From contig JALCME010000013.1 of assembly GCA_022648295.1 (NCBI GenBank), forward strand, positions 62,001 through 126,000: 64,000 bases of DNA. Direction: 5' to 3'. Below the pieces are notes generated by a model. That model searched no databases. It was not told the origin of the DNA and saw only the letters and a program-made list of their open reading frames with translations. This document shows positions 28,344 to 36,058 of the stretch, one piece after another. Source of the stretch: Bacteroides sp. GTDB taxonomy: Bacteria > Bacteroidota > Bacteroidia > Bacteroidales > Bacteroidaceae. The position numbers and the translations under genes are program-made. How positions within the stretch are numbered: position 1 is the stretch's first letter; every line of letters starts with the position of its first letter.

Positions 28344-29504
28344 ATGAAAAAAATTCTGTTTACACTGTTGACAGTTACCGTCCTACTCGCAAGCTGTGGA
28401 AAAGATAATTATGTACCCGGTCAGGGCGTAGACCCCGGAAAAGACAAAGAGCCCGTCATGGCAGATCGTGTGGAGGGGCGAGTAGCCATTGCCTACGTCA
28501 CCTATTATGGGACACAAACGCCCGATCCCACTTACCTGACCCAAATCAACTACGCCTTTGCCGAACCTTACATGGAAAACGGCGAATACAAAGGTTTTGG
28601 ACTGCAAGGAAACGAAAACCGCTTTCAGCAAATCGTCAACTTAAAGAAGATAAACTCCAAGTTAAAAATCTTCATTTCCTTCACTAATAGCAAGGAAGAT
28701 CCCCGTAGCGGATGCTTTTCGCAATTGGCAAAGAGTGCCGACTACCGTAAGGCATTTGCCAACGATTGCAAGAAATTCCTTCAAAAATGGGGCATAGACG
28801 GCGTGGATATGGACTGGGAGTTTCCTGGACTATCCTGGAGTGGCGATGACAATGCATATGACATCATGGTAGATGTGGACAATCACATAGAACTGATGAA
28901 AGAACTGCATTCAGCATTGGGCGGTTACGGACTGACCTACGCCGGCTACTGCTTCGACAAGACTGAAGTGCAACCTTCTGGCGACATTGCCCCGTCGGTA
29001 ATAGGCTACCGATATATTGACATCGCCGCTGTGGCTCCTTATGTGGATTACGTCAACATCATGACTTATGACCTCGATGCAGCTGACGAAGGAGGCAACC
29101 ACCAGTCCGCCCTATACGACCCCAAGGCCTATTCGGACTGTACCCGTGCCGTACAGGCTTATCTGGACGCGGGCATGTCACCGGACAAACTGGTACTGGG
29201 CATTCCGTTCTACGCCCGCCACTCGTTCGGAGCATCAACCCCCACAGCCATCAACTACAACAAAGTGTTACTACTTGATTCTTCCTACAAAATAGACAAC
29301 TGGGACAATGCCGCCTCCGTGCCATACATCACGTACAACGGTACCTACTACGCCGGCTACGACAATGTCCGGAGCATCGGTATTAAAGGTGAGTGGCTGT
29401 TGATGAAAGGAATGAAAGGGATGATGTTTTGGGATTATGACGGAGATGACAGTAATGGTACGTTGCGCAAGGCGGTATGGAATGCGGTAATGAAGAAATC
29501 ATGA
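28344..29504 (+). CDS. GH18 chitinase-type glycosidase, lipoprotein
   Basis: 386 residues, with a lipoprotein signal to Cys18 (LLASCGKD). The GH18 DxxDxDxE motif is intact in KWGIDGVDMDWEFPG (Asp152, Asp155, Asp157, catalytic Glu159). Further family strands are INYAFAEPY, IFISFTNS, YVDYVNIMTYDLD and KLVLGIPFYARHS, ending with a GMMFWDYDGDD strand. The catalysis uses the substrate 2-acetamido group, so the target contains N-acetylhexosamine: chitin oligomers, N-glycan cores or similar. The YVDYVNIMTYDLD and PFYAR features are chitinase-like rather than the endo-beta-GlcNAcase type, but this cannot be settled by eye. It ends the SusCD locus and gives the best substrate clue for it. Confidence 0.92.
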   Translation: MKKILFTLLTVTVLLASCGKDNYVPGQGVDPGKDKEPVMADRVEGRVAIAYVTYYGTQTPDPTYLTQINYAFAEPYMENGEYKGFGLQGNENRFQQIVNLKKINSKLKIFISFTNSKEDPRSGCFSQLAKSADYRKAFANDCKKFLQKWGIDGVDMDWEFPGLSWSGDDNAYDIMVDVDNHIELMKELHSALGGYGLTYAGYCFDKTEVQPSGDIAPSVIGYRYIDIAAVAPYVDYVNIMTYDLDAADEGGNHQSALYDPKAYSDCTRAVQAYLDAGMSPDKLVLGIPFYARHSFGASTPTAINYNKVLLLDSSYKIDNWDNAASVPYITYNGTYYAGYDNVRSIGIKGEWLLMKGMKGMMFWDYDGDDSNGTLRKAVWNAVMKKS

Positions 29505-29665
29505 TGATGTAAGATTTAAACTCTCAACGGATAGCTTCCGATACGATTTTCCATGCCTTCCTATTCTGCACTATTTACACTTAATTTCCAAGATATTGAA
29601 GACAGCTTTTCTCATCAATGATTTTTTTTCTTGATGGTTTTGCTATTGATCCCATGGAACAGGTG
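29505..29665 (+). other. Intergenic stretch with an operator fragment
   Basis: 161 bp with no gene. TGCACTATTTACAC at 29567-29580 equals the first 13 nt of the operator at 10523 plus a changed base, so it may be the surviving half of a promoter for the decayed ATPase that follows. Nothing else is recognised. Confidence 0.4.
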
Positions 29666-29777
29666 AATCAGAGGGAAGAAAACAGTCTTCCTAAACCATA
29701 CAAGAGTAGAGCAAAATATCATTAAACAAGAGTATATCAATATAATCCCGTTATGGCAACTTAGACTTAATTATTAG
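29666..29777 (+). pseudogene. Relic of a DUF4143-type AAA+ ATPase (C-terminus only)
   Basis: The frame ending at the TAG 29775-29777 reads ...FLNHTRVEQNIIKQEYINI..PLWQLRLNY, which matches the end of the intact ATPase at 10573-11742 (FLNQTRVEQDVI ... EQGYMNIIPLWQFGLNY). Relative to that gene, 117 nt (39 codons) are missing in frame between the two blocks, and almost everything upstream is gone, with a stop at 29664. The DNA identity is visible by eye in both blocks (11536-11571 with 29688-29723, and 11689-11741 with 29725-29776). This is a dead family member, not a coding gene. Confidence 0.8.
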
Positions 29778-29809
29778 CTATTCAATCATATAAATTTAAA
29801 GATAATAAT

Positions 29810-29817
29810 TATATTTG
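29810..29817 (+). promoter_or_regulatory. -7 box for the small secreted protein at 29848
   Basis: TATATTTG, a perfect TAnnTTTG, 30 nt before the start codon. No TTTG is found at the -33 distance. Confidence 0.5.
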
Positions 29818-29847
29818 CAGCACTAAGATAAAGTAAAATAAAGAAAG

Positions 29848-30591
29848 ATGAAGAATAAGCTATTTTTAATACTGAGCCTGCTGATAGCCACCTATTCATA
29901 TAGTCAGAGCAGAAAAAACTATATCAAACCTATTGACAAAAGCGGATTTATTGTCGACTCAATTCTGAGCTTAAAAGGCAACACTATTTCGTATTTACTT
30001 GCAGGTACGGAATTTGATATTGAGAAGAGTAAAGTTTCATATATTGAGCATTCACTACTCGGGCATATTGATATCACCGATGAAGCAGAAGCCAATGCCT
30101 CTGCAACGCCCATACCGGAACCTGAGTTTTACGGAGAAGCATTTATCTGCAACTTTGACGACAACACCTATGTAGAAATGGAAAGAGCCATTGGACAGGT
30201 TAAGACTAAAGAACAGATATGGGGACCAGAGATGAAACTATATGTAAAACCTTCCAGTTCACCTGCCAGAGTTAGCAAGGGACATTTGGAAGTAATCATT
30301 CGAGTACCGAATATTGAAGATGATCCCTATTCTTTTATTAAGATTTCAAAGTTCTCTACAAGCGTTACCAGAAAATTGTCTTTAGCAAGACAAAACGATT
30401 TGACTGGCAAAATAACATACGGAGGCTACAACAATCAGGAAATACCATTTAAGGCTAAGAAATATGGACAATCATCCTTTCTTCTCAGCTTTAATGCAGA
30501 CGAAACCGGAGAATATTGCATAACAATTAGCAACCCGAACAAGATTGATGGCAAATTGGCTTTATCTTGTTTTGGTGTTGATGAATACTAG
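29848..30591 (+). CDS. Secreted protein of unknown function
   Basis: 247 residues, with a signal peptide (MKNKLFLILSLLIATYSYSQ) and no lipobox. The mature part is predicted soluble, mixed beta, with pairs such as EAFICNFDDNTYVEMERA and SFLLSFNADETGEYCITISNP, the latter resembling an Ig-like beta-sandwich end. I do not recognise the family. It has its own -7 box and sits between an ATPase relic and an orphan operator pair, so this spot looks like a place where genes are gained and lost. Confidence 0.65.
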   Translation: MKNKLFLILSLLIATYSYSQSRKNYIKPIDKSGFIVDSILSLKGNTISYLLAGTEFDIEKSKVSYIEHSLLGHIDITDEAEANASATPIPEPEFYGEAFICNFDDNTYVEMERAIGQVKTKEQIWGPEMKLYVKPSSSPARVSKGHLEVIIRVPNIEDDPYSFIKISKFSTSVTRKLSLARQNDLTGKITYGGYNNQEIPFKAKKYGQSSFLLSFNADETGEYCITISNPNKIDGKLALSCFGVDEY

Positions 30592-30655
30592 AATAAGCCA
30601 AACTCCACAAAGCTTAAATTCTAAACAGCAAAAAAACAGGGCTCTTACCTTAAAT

Positions 30656-30706
30656 TGCACTTTTGATAGTGCAGTTTAGGAATAGATTTGCACTTTCCAC
30701 AGTGCA
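30656..30706 (+). promoter_or_regulatory. Orphan twin palindrome
   Basis: TGCACT-N6-AGTGCA occurs at 30656-30673 and 30689-30706, 33 bp apart, exactly as at 10490-10540. The second is extended to TTTGCACT/AGTGCAAA (30687-30708). No TAnnTTTG box or ATPase gene follows; the next gene is a SusC about 280 bp downstream. Either this is the remnant of a lost ATPase locus or the sites now serve another promoter. Confidence 0.6.
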
Positions 30707-30708
30707 AA

Positions 30709-30863
30709 TCGTTGTTATTATATCTATCCCATCCCTTCTGTTCAAGTTTTACTTCACTATTCCTAACCAAAACATTCACAGTAAAGATCAACCTTTCCAT
30801 GATAAAAGTCAACGTACTTTTTTCCCCTACCCTCTTAGAAGTTTCTAATTTCGCACAATCAAG
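30709..30863 (+). other. Non-coding stretch
   Basis: Short open frames here (up to 61 codons) have no signal, family or codon pattern. I see no feature in it apart from TAATTTCG at 30846-30853, one base off a -7 box, which may drive the SusC at 30991. Confidence 0.3.
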
Positions 30864-30990
30864 ATGTTAAACAACAAAACCGATTAGCCTATGGGATAAA
30901 AACCAACTCGTGCAGACGAAACATAAACTTAAATTTAAAACTATTACAAAAAGGCACAACAACCTTATTCATCTAATTAAATAAAAAAAC
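30864..30990 (+). promoter_or_regulatory. Leader of SusC 30991, conserved with that of SusC 40403
   Basis: This stretch aligns by eye with 40280-40402: shared blocks include GTTAAAC, TAGCCTATGG, AAAACTATTACAA and AACCTTATTCATC, in the same order and at similar spacing before the start codon. As the only upstream segment shared by two neighbouring SusC genes, it may carry the binding site of the HTCS at 36059-40072 or an RNA element controlling translation. Confidence 0.55.
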
Positions 30991-33900
30991 ATGAATTTAT
31001 ATTCTGGAAAAACAAGTAGGAAAACGAACTCCGTCCGCCAAATCTTTTATGTGATGAGATTTTGCCTGTTGCTCTTATTAACAGGCGGAAGTGCGGCATT
31101 CGGAGCTACTACCCCGGCATCGGTTCAGCAAATGCGGGCCCTTTCGGGAGTGGTAAAAGATAGTCAGGGAGAACCTGTTATTGGAGCTAATATTATGGAA
31201 AAAGGAACAACCAACGGAACAATCACGGACATAAACGGGATGTTCACGCTCAGGGTATCACCCAAAGCAGTTATCAGGGTTTCATTCATAGGCTATACGG
31301 AACAGGAAATCAGTGTAGGCAACAGGAGCAAACTGGAAATCATCCTGAAAGAAGACACCAAACTGATTGACGAGGTAGTGGTGATAGGATACGGTGCCGT
31401 GAAAAAGCGTGATTTAACCGGCTCGGTAACGTCGGTCAAAAGCTCGGACGTACTGGCCGCCCCAACCAATAATGTGATGGAAGCACTTCAAGGTAAAATC
31501 GCCGGAATGGATATAACCAAAACTTCGGGACAGGTAGGTGGGGATGTCACCATTTTATTACGTGGTTCGCGTTCTATTTATGGCAGTAACGAACCGTTAT
31601 TTATTATCGATGGAATACAGGGGAGCTACAATCAGGTCAGTCCCTCGGATATTGAGAGTGTTGATGTGCTAAAAGACGCTTCTTCCACCGCAATCTACGG
31701 TTCCGCAGGTGCCAACGGCGTTGTTATCATCACGACCAAAAGGGGAAAGGAAGGTAAGGCTACGGTGAACTTTGATGCCTATTACGGATTTAGCGGTTCA
31801 CCCAACTACAAACACGGAATGACAGGGGATGAATGGGTGGCTTATCAAAAAGAGGCGTACCGATATAAAAACGGAGATTATCCTTCCGACATTTCAGCCT
31901 TATTGGGTAATCAGGCTTACACGGACGCATACAATGCCGGCAAATGGATTGACTGGGTGGATGAAGTTTCGGGACACACGGCTACCAATCAAAAGTATAA
32001 CCTCTCGGTCAGCAGTGGCACGGAAAAAACAAAACTATTTGCCTCCACCTCTTATGACAAGGAAGAAGGCTTGCTGAGTAATGAGAATTTGAACAAATAT
32101 GCTTTGCGCCTTAATCTGGACCAGCAACTCTTTCCCTGGGCAAAAGTGGGCTTTACGTCCAATATTGTTTATCAGGACTTAAACTCGGGAGTCAAAAACA
32201 CTTTTACTCGCGCACTATCGTCCTTTCCCCTGGGTGATGTCTACGACGATACGGGTAATATCAACCACGAATATATCACCGGACAGTATTCTCCGATGGG
32301 GGATTTTATAAAGGACCAATATGTAGATAATACCCGCTCCACTTACGTGAATATCAATGGATATATGGAGCTGACTCCTGTAAAAGGTTTCACATTTACC
32401 AGCCGGATAAACGGAACATTGAACAATTCCCGCCAGGGACAATACTGGGGAAACGAATGTAATGCAAACCGTCCGAGTTATGCCGGTTCGCCACATGCTT
32501 CCATCACCAATAAAAACACCTGGAATTATACGTGGGAAAACATTCTTTCGTATAATACGATCCTGACTAAAGTACATAATTTAGGAGGTTCTTTAATCTC
32601 TTCCTGGAATAAGAATCAAACGGAGAGCAATATGGCTGCCGCCAGCGGACAAATGGTGGACCGGTGGTCTTTCTGGCGATTGGCTTCGGGAGCTTCCCAG
32701 CATGTGGAATCTGATTTTGCACAAACCCAGAAGTTGTCTTTTGCTTTCCGCCTGAACTATTCCTATAAAGGTAAATACCTGTTCAATTTTTCGAACCGAT
32801 GGGACGGAGTTTCCCAATTCTCCCCCGGGCATAAATGGGACGTTTTCCCGGCGGGTGCTGTCGCCTGGCGAATATCCGATGAAGCATTCATGAAAAGTAC
32901 CCGGCATTGGTTGGACAACCTGAAACTAAGGGTCAGTTACGGTATTACGGGTAATTCCGGTGGAACAGATGCTTATAGTACAACTACACAAGCCTATGTT
33001 TATACGGCAAACGGGGTTTCGGTTGACGGAAAGATCGTTCCGTTCACACAATATACGGGAACGTATGGCAGTTCGGATCTGGGATGGGAGAAATCATACA
33101 ACTGGAATATCGGTCTGGACTTCGGAGTGTTAAACAATCGTATTGACGGATCGGTGGAATGGTTTAAAACAACTACAAAGGGACTGCTTTTTAAGCGTAC
33201 CCTGCCGATTACCAACGGATTGACCGGATGGGGTGCTCCCCTGTCCATCTGGCAAAATATTGCCAAAACCAGTAACCACGGCGTGGAAGCAACATTAAAC
33301 TCGCATAATGTTCAGACGAAGGATTTTACTTGGAATACCACGTTGTCCGTCACCTGGAGTAAAGAAAAGATTGAGAAGTTGCCTGACGATGATTTAATCG
33401 CCGAAAACTTGTTTACGGGTCAACCGATCAATAGCATTTATGGATATAAATATTTAGGAATCTGGGGCAGTGACACTCCGCAGGAAACGCTAGACGCTTA
33501 CGGAGTAAAACCCGGATTTATCAGGATTGAAACGGTGGAAAAGGATGGTGACGGCGGAATACATAAATACAATACAGAGGACAGGCAGATTCTGGGACAT
33601 ACCAATCCGAACTGGATCATCGGATTGAGCAATTCCTTCACCTACAAGAACTTTGATTTATCCGTATTCGCCATGGCACGCTACGGGCAGACCATTAACA
33701 GTGATCTGCTTGGATATTATACCGCCCAGGAAAGTGTAACCACCAATCAACTGGCCGGAGTTAATTATTGGACGGAAAGTAATCAGGGGGCTTATTACCC
33801 ACGACCCGGAACCGGAGCGGAACAAAGTACCGTGTATCCCTCTTTAAGGGTACGTGACGGTTCCTTCATTAAGATTAAAACCATTACACTGGGATACACG

Positions 33901-34080
33901 TTACCGGGGAACCTTTCCCGTAAGGCTCTGATGCGGAAATGCCGCATTTATGCTACGGCTTACAATCCTTTTATTTATGTAAAAGACCGACAATTAAAGG
34001 GCACGGACCCTGAAACAGACGGTTCCGATTCATTCCCCACCTACCGGCAGTTCGTTTTCGGTATTAACCTCACATTCTAA
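30991..34080 (+). CDS. SusC-like TonB-dependent transporter (enzyme-less pair)
   Basis: 1029 residues. The signal region is unusually long (NLYSGKTSRKTNSVRQIFYV before FCLLLLLTGGSAAFG). A CNA-like domain (GEPVIGANIMEKGTTNG) is followed by the TonB box DEVVVIGYGAVKK, the plug (LLRGSRSIYGSNEPLFIIDG, LKDASSTAIYGSAGANGVV) and a barrel with terminal Phe (GINLTF). The first ~140 residues are nearly the same as those of the SusC at 40403 (e.g. VSFIGYTEQEI, NGMFTLRVS), while the rest differs, so the two share a 5' module. Paired with the SusD at 34090. No glycosidase follows; the pair may use the enzymes of the neighbouring locus. Confidence 0.95.
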   Translation: MNLYSGKTSRKTNSVRQIFYVMRFCLLLLLTGGSAAFGATTPASVQQMRALSGVVKDSQGEPVIGANIMEKGTTNGTITDINGMFTLRVSPKAVIRVSFIGYTEQEISVGNRSKLEIILKEDTKLIDEVVVIGYGAVKKRDLTGSVTSVKSSDVLAAPTNNVMEALQGKIAGMDITKTSGQVGGDVTILLRGSRSIYGSNEPLFIIDGIQGSYNQVSPSDIESVDVLKDASSTAIYGSAGANGVVIITTKRGKEGKATVNFDAYYGFSGSPNYKHGMTGDEWVAYQKEAYRYKNGDYPSDISALLGNQAYTDAYNAGKWIDWVDEVSGHTATNQKYNLSVSSGTEKTKLFASTSYDKEEGLLSNENLNKYALRLNLDQQLFPWAKVGFTSNIVYQDLNSGVKNTFTRALSSFPLGDVYDDTGNINHEYITGQYSPMGDFIKDQYVDNTRSTYVNINGYMELTPVKGFTFTSRINGTLNNSRQGQYWGNECNANRPSYAGSPHASITNKNTWNYTWENILSYNTILTKVHNLGGSLISSWNKNQTESNMAAASGQMVDRWSFWRLASGASQHVESDFAQTQKLSFAFRLNYSYKGKYLFNFSNRWDGVSQFSPGHKWDVFPAGAVAWRISDEAFMKSTRHWLDNLKLRVSYGITGNSGGTDAYSTTTQAYVYTANGVSVDGKIVPFTQYTGTYGSSDLGWEKSYNWNIGLDFGVLNNRIDGSVEWFKTTTKGLLFKRTLPITNGLTGWGAPLSIWQNIAKTSNHGVEATLNSHNVQTKDFTWNTTLSVTWSKEKIEKLPDDDLIAENLFTGQPINSIYGYKYLGIWGSDTPQETLDAYGVKPGFIRIETVEKDGDGGIHKYNTEDRQILGHTNPNWIIGLSNSFTYKNFDLSVFAMARYGQTINSDLLGYYTAQESVTTNQLAGVNYWTESNQGAYYPRPGTGAEQSTVYPSLRVRDGSFIKIKTITLGYTLPGNLSRKALMRKCRIYATAYNPFIYVKDRQLKGTDPETDGSDSFPTYRQFVFGINLTF

Positions 34081-34089
34081 TTAAAGTAA

Positions 34090-35928
34090 ATGACAATGAA
34101 AAGTATATCTATAAAAATCGTTTATTACACATTCCTGTTGTCCGCCCTGTTTTTACACTCCTGTTCCCTTGAAGAGAGCAATCCGGCAGGTTTCACAAAA
34201 GGTAATCTCTCAACTTCCATTGAGGGATACGAAACCTTAATCAACCAATGCTATTTTGCTATGGAAAGGTATTTCTATGGGACAACCGACTGGATGTCAC
34301 TGACGGAAGGAGACACCGACCTCTGGACTTATAAAGCGAACCAATCCACAAGCTACACACAGTGGTTTTGGTTTTTTGCAGGAACTTCCCCAAATACCAC
34401 CTATACCAATAATTGGTGGAACGGGACATACGACGGAATAGGATCGTGCAATGAAGCTATTGAATTGGCAGATCATGCGCCATACAGTACGGAAGCGGAG
34501 CGTAATGCAAAGGTTGCGGAAGCTCACTTTTTAAGAGCAATCTACTATTTCAATGCGGTGGAACAGTTCGGTGGAGTGACGATGCTAACCAAACCGGAAA
34601 CCACAGTCAATTATTCCCCTGTCCGTACCGACCCGATGACAATTTACAAGGAAGTCATCATTCCTGATCTGGAGTTTGCGGCCGAATGGTTGCCAATAGG
34701 TACTTACGCCACTACCACAATGCCAACCCAAAAATCGGCACTTGGTTTTCTGGCCAAGGCGTGCCTGCAAACCTACGAATATGGAAGCACTGAATACTTG
34801 CAGGAAGCATTGGACACTGCGCTGAAACTGATAGCCGATTGTGAATCAGGGGGTACGAAATACAACACCTACATGTATCCTTCTTACAATGAAATATTTG
34901 AGGAAAGCAATAATTGGGAAAATAAGGAAGCACTCTGGAAACATCGGTGGTATGCAGGAGCGGATGGGCACGGGTCAAGTAACGGTAACTATAAACTGAA
35001 CCGTAATGACGAATGCTTTTTGTGCGACATTAACAAGTTTGGCGCCCGTGAAGACAATCAGGAAACCCGCCTTACCTGGGAAGGCAGTATCAGTGGGCGT
35101 TTTATGCCGACACAACATCTGTTAAGTTTATTCGTACAAAATGACGGTACCTTAGATCCCCGGTTTCACCAAACCTTCACAACTGAATGGAATGCCAACA
35201 AGGATTACACCTGGGATAAAAATGCCGTGAACATGTACGACAAAAACGAAAGCGTAACCGGACATCCTTTAAGCAAAGGAGATCTGGCCATTAAATTCAT
35301 CATGCCCCAGGACAAGGATTACCTCACAGAAAAGCAGAAAGAGCATGAGTCCGGTTACTTATTGGTTGACTATAACGAGGTATACAGTGATAAGAGCAAC
35401 AAGGTGAACATGAACTATGCTTATGTCAATGCTGTTGGGAATTACAAGAGCGACGGAACAAGTGAGAATCTGTTCCGCTACTACTATCCTTCATTGAATA
35501 AACATAACAGTAGCCATTATTACGTAGCCAACGCTTCCAAGAAAAGAAACGGTAACTTAAACGCTACTTTTATGATGCGCATGGCGGAAGTTTATTTAAT
35601 TGCGGCGGAAGCTGATCTCTATCTGAATGGAGGTTCAAATGCCGCCAAATACATCAATAAAGTTCGTTCGCGTGCAGGAGCAAAAGCCTTAACAGGCACG
35701 GTTACCATCCGAGACATATTGAATGAAAGGGGACGTGAATTATGCGGTGAGTATTGCCGCTTTTATGACTTGAAACGGACAGGGATGTTTAAGGATTCGA
35801 ACTATTTGCAGGAAACTCATCCCGATCTGGCTCAATTCTTTAACCCCAATTATGCCTTACGCCCGATTTCCAGTACTTACACGGCGACCATCGTCAACAG
35901 AAGTGAGTATCAGAATCCCGGATACTAA
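34090..35928 (+). CDS. SusD/RagB-like lipoprotein (enzyme-less pair)
   Basis: 612 residues from 34090; the Met at 34096 is an alternative start. Lipidated Cys is residue 25 (FLHSCSLEE). SusD signatures are AEAHFLRAIYYFNAVEQFGGVTML, MMRMAEVYLIAAEADLYLNGG and LNERGRELCGEYCRFYDLKRTG; the last departs from the common ERRxELAFEG form. It follows its SusC by 9 nt and is the last gene of the pair. A repeat element begins 8 nt after the stop. Confidence 0.94.
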   Translation: MTMKSISIKIVYYTFLLSALFLHSCSLEESNPAGFTKGNLSTSIEGYETLINQCYFAMERYFYGTTDWMSLTEGDTDLWTYKANQSTSYTQWFWFFAGTSPNTTYTNNWWNGTYDGIGSCNEAIELADHAPYSTEAERNAKVAEAHFLRAIYYFNAVEQFGGVTMLTKPETTVNYSPVRTDPMTIYKEVIIPDLEFAAEWLPIGTYATTTMPTQKSALGFLAKACLQTYEYGSTEYLQEALDTALKLIADCESGGTKYNTYMYPSYNEIFEESNNWENKEALWKHRWYAGADGHGSSNGNYKLNRNDECFLCDINKFGAREDNQETRLTWEGSISGRFMPTQHLLSLFVQNDGTLDPRFHQTFTTEWNANKDYTWDKNAVNMYDKNESVTGHPLSKGDLAIKFIMPQDKDYLTEKQKEHESGYLLVDYNEVYSDKSNKVNMNYAYVNAVGNYKSDGTSENLFRYYYPSLNKHNSSHYYVANASKKRNGNLNATFMMRMAEVYLIAAEADLYLNGGSNAAKYINKVRSRAGAKALTGTVTIRDILNERGRELCGEYCRFYDLKRTGMFKDSNYLQETHPDLAQFFNPNYALRPISSTYTATIVNRSEYQNPGY

Positions 35929-35936
35929 AAATTTAG

Positions 35937-36034
35937 GAGAGTGCGTCAAAACTCCCAAAATCAGAAAAACACCCCCGTCACAGATACTTGTAGCGGGGGT
36001 GATTTCGTTAAAAAGAAGGTTTTGACACCCCCTC
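35937..36034 (-). repeat. ~98-bp repeat element, copy 1
   Basis: Read on the - strand this copy matches 49450-49546 over almost its full length (shared CTTTTTAACGAAATCACCCC, GCTACAAG, TCTGATTTTGG and AGTTTTGA). It has imperfect ~16-bp terminal inverted repeats (GAGGG..GTGTCAAAACC against GAGAGTGCGTCAAAAC) and an internal hairpin around CACCCCCGCTACAAG. It lies 24 nt after the HTCS stop. It may be a MITE-like element, a portable terminator, or both. Confidence 0.75.
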
Positions 36035-36058
36035 AAATTAACAGACTAAAGTACAAAG

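Noticed and set aside
30663..30870. Two overlapping 60-codon + strand frames
   Set aside because: They start in the palindrome region, have no recognisable signal or domain, and lie in a stretch with decayed DNA.
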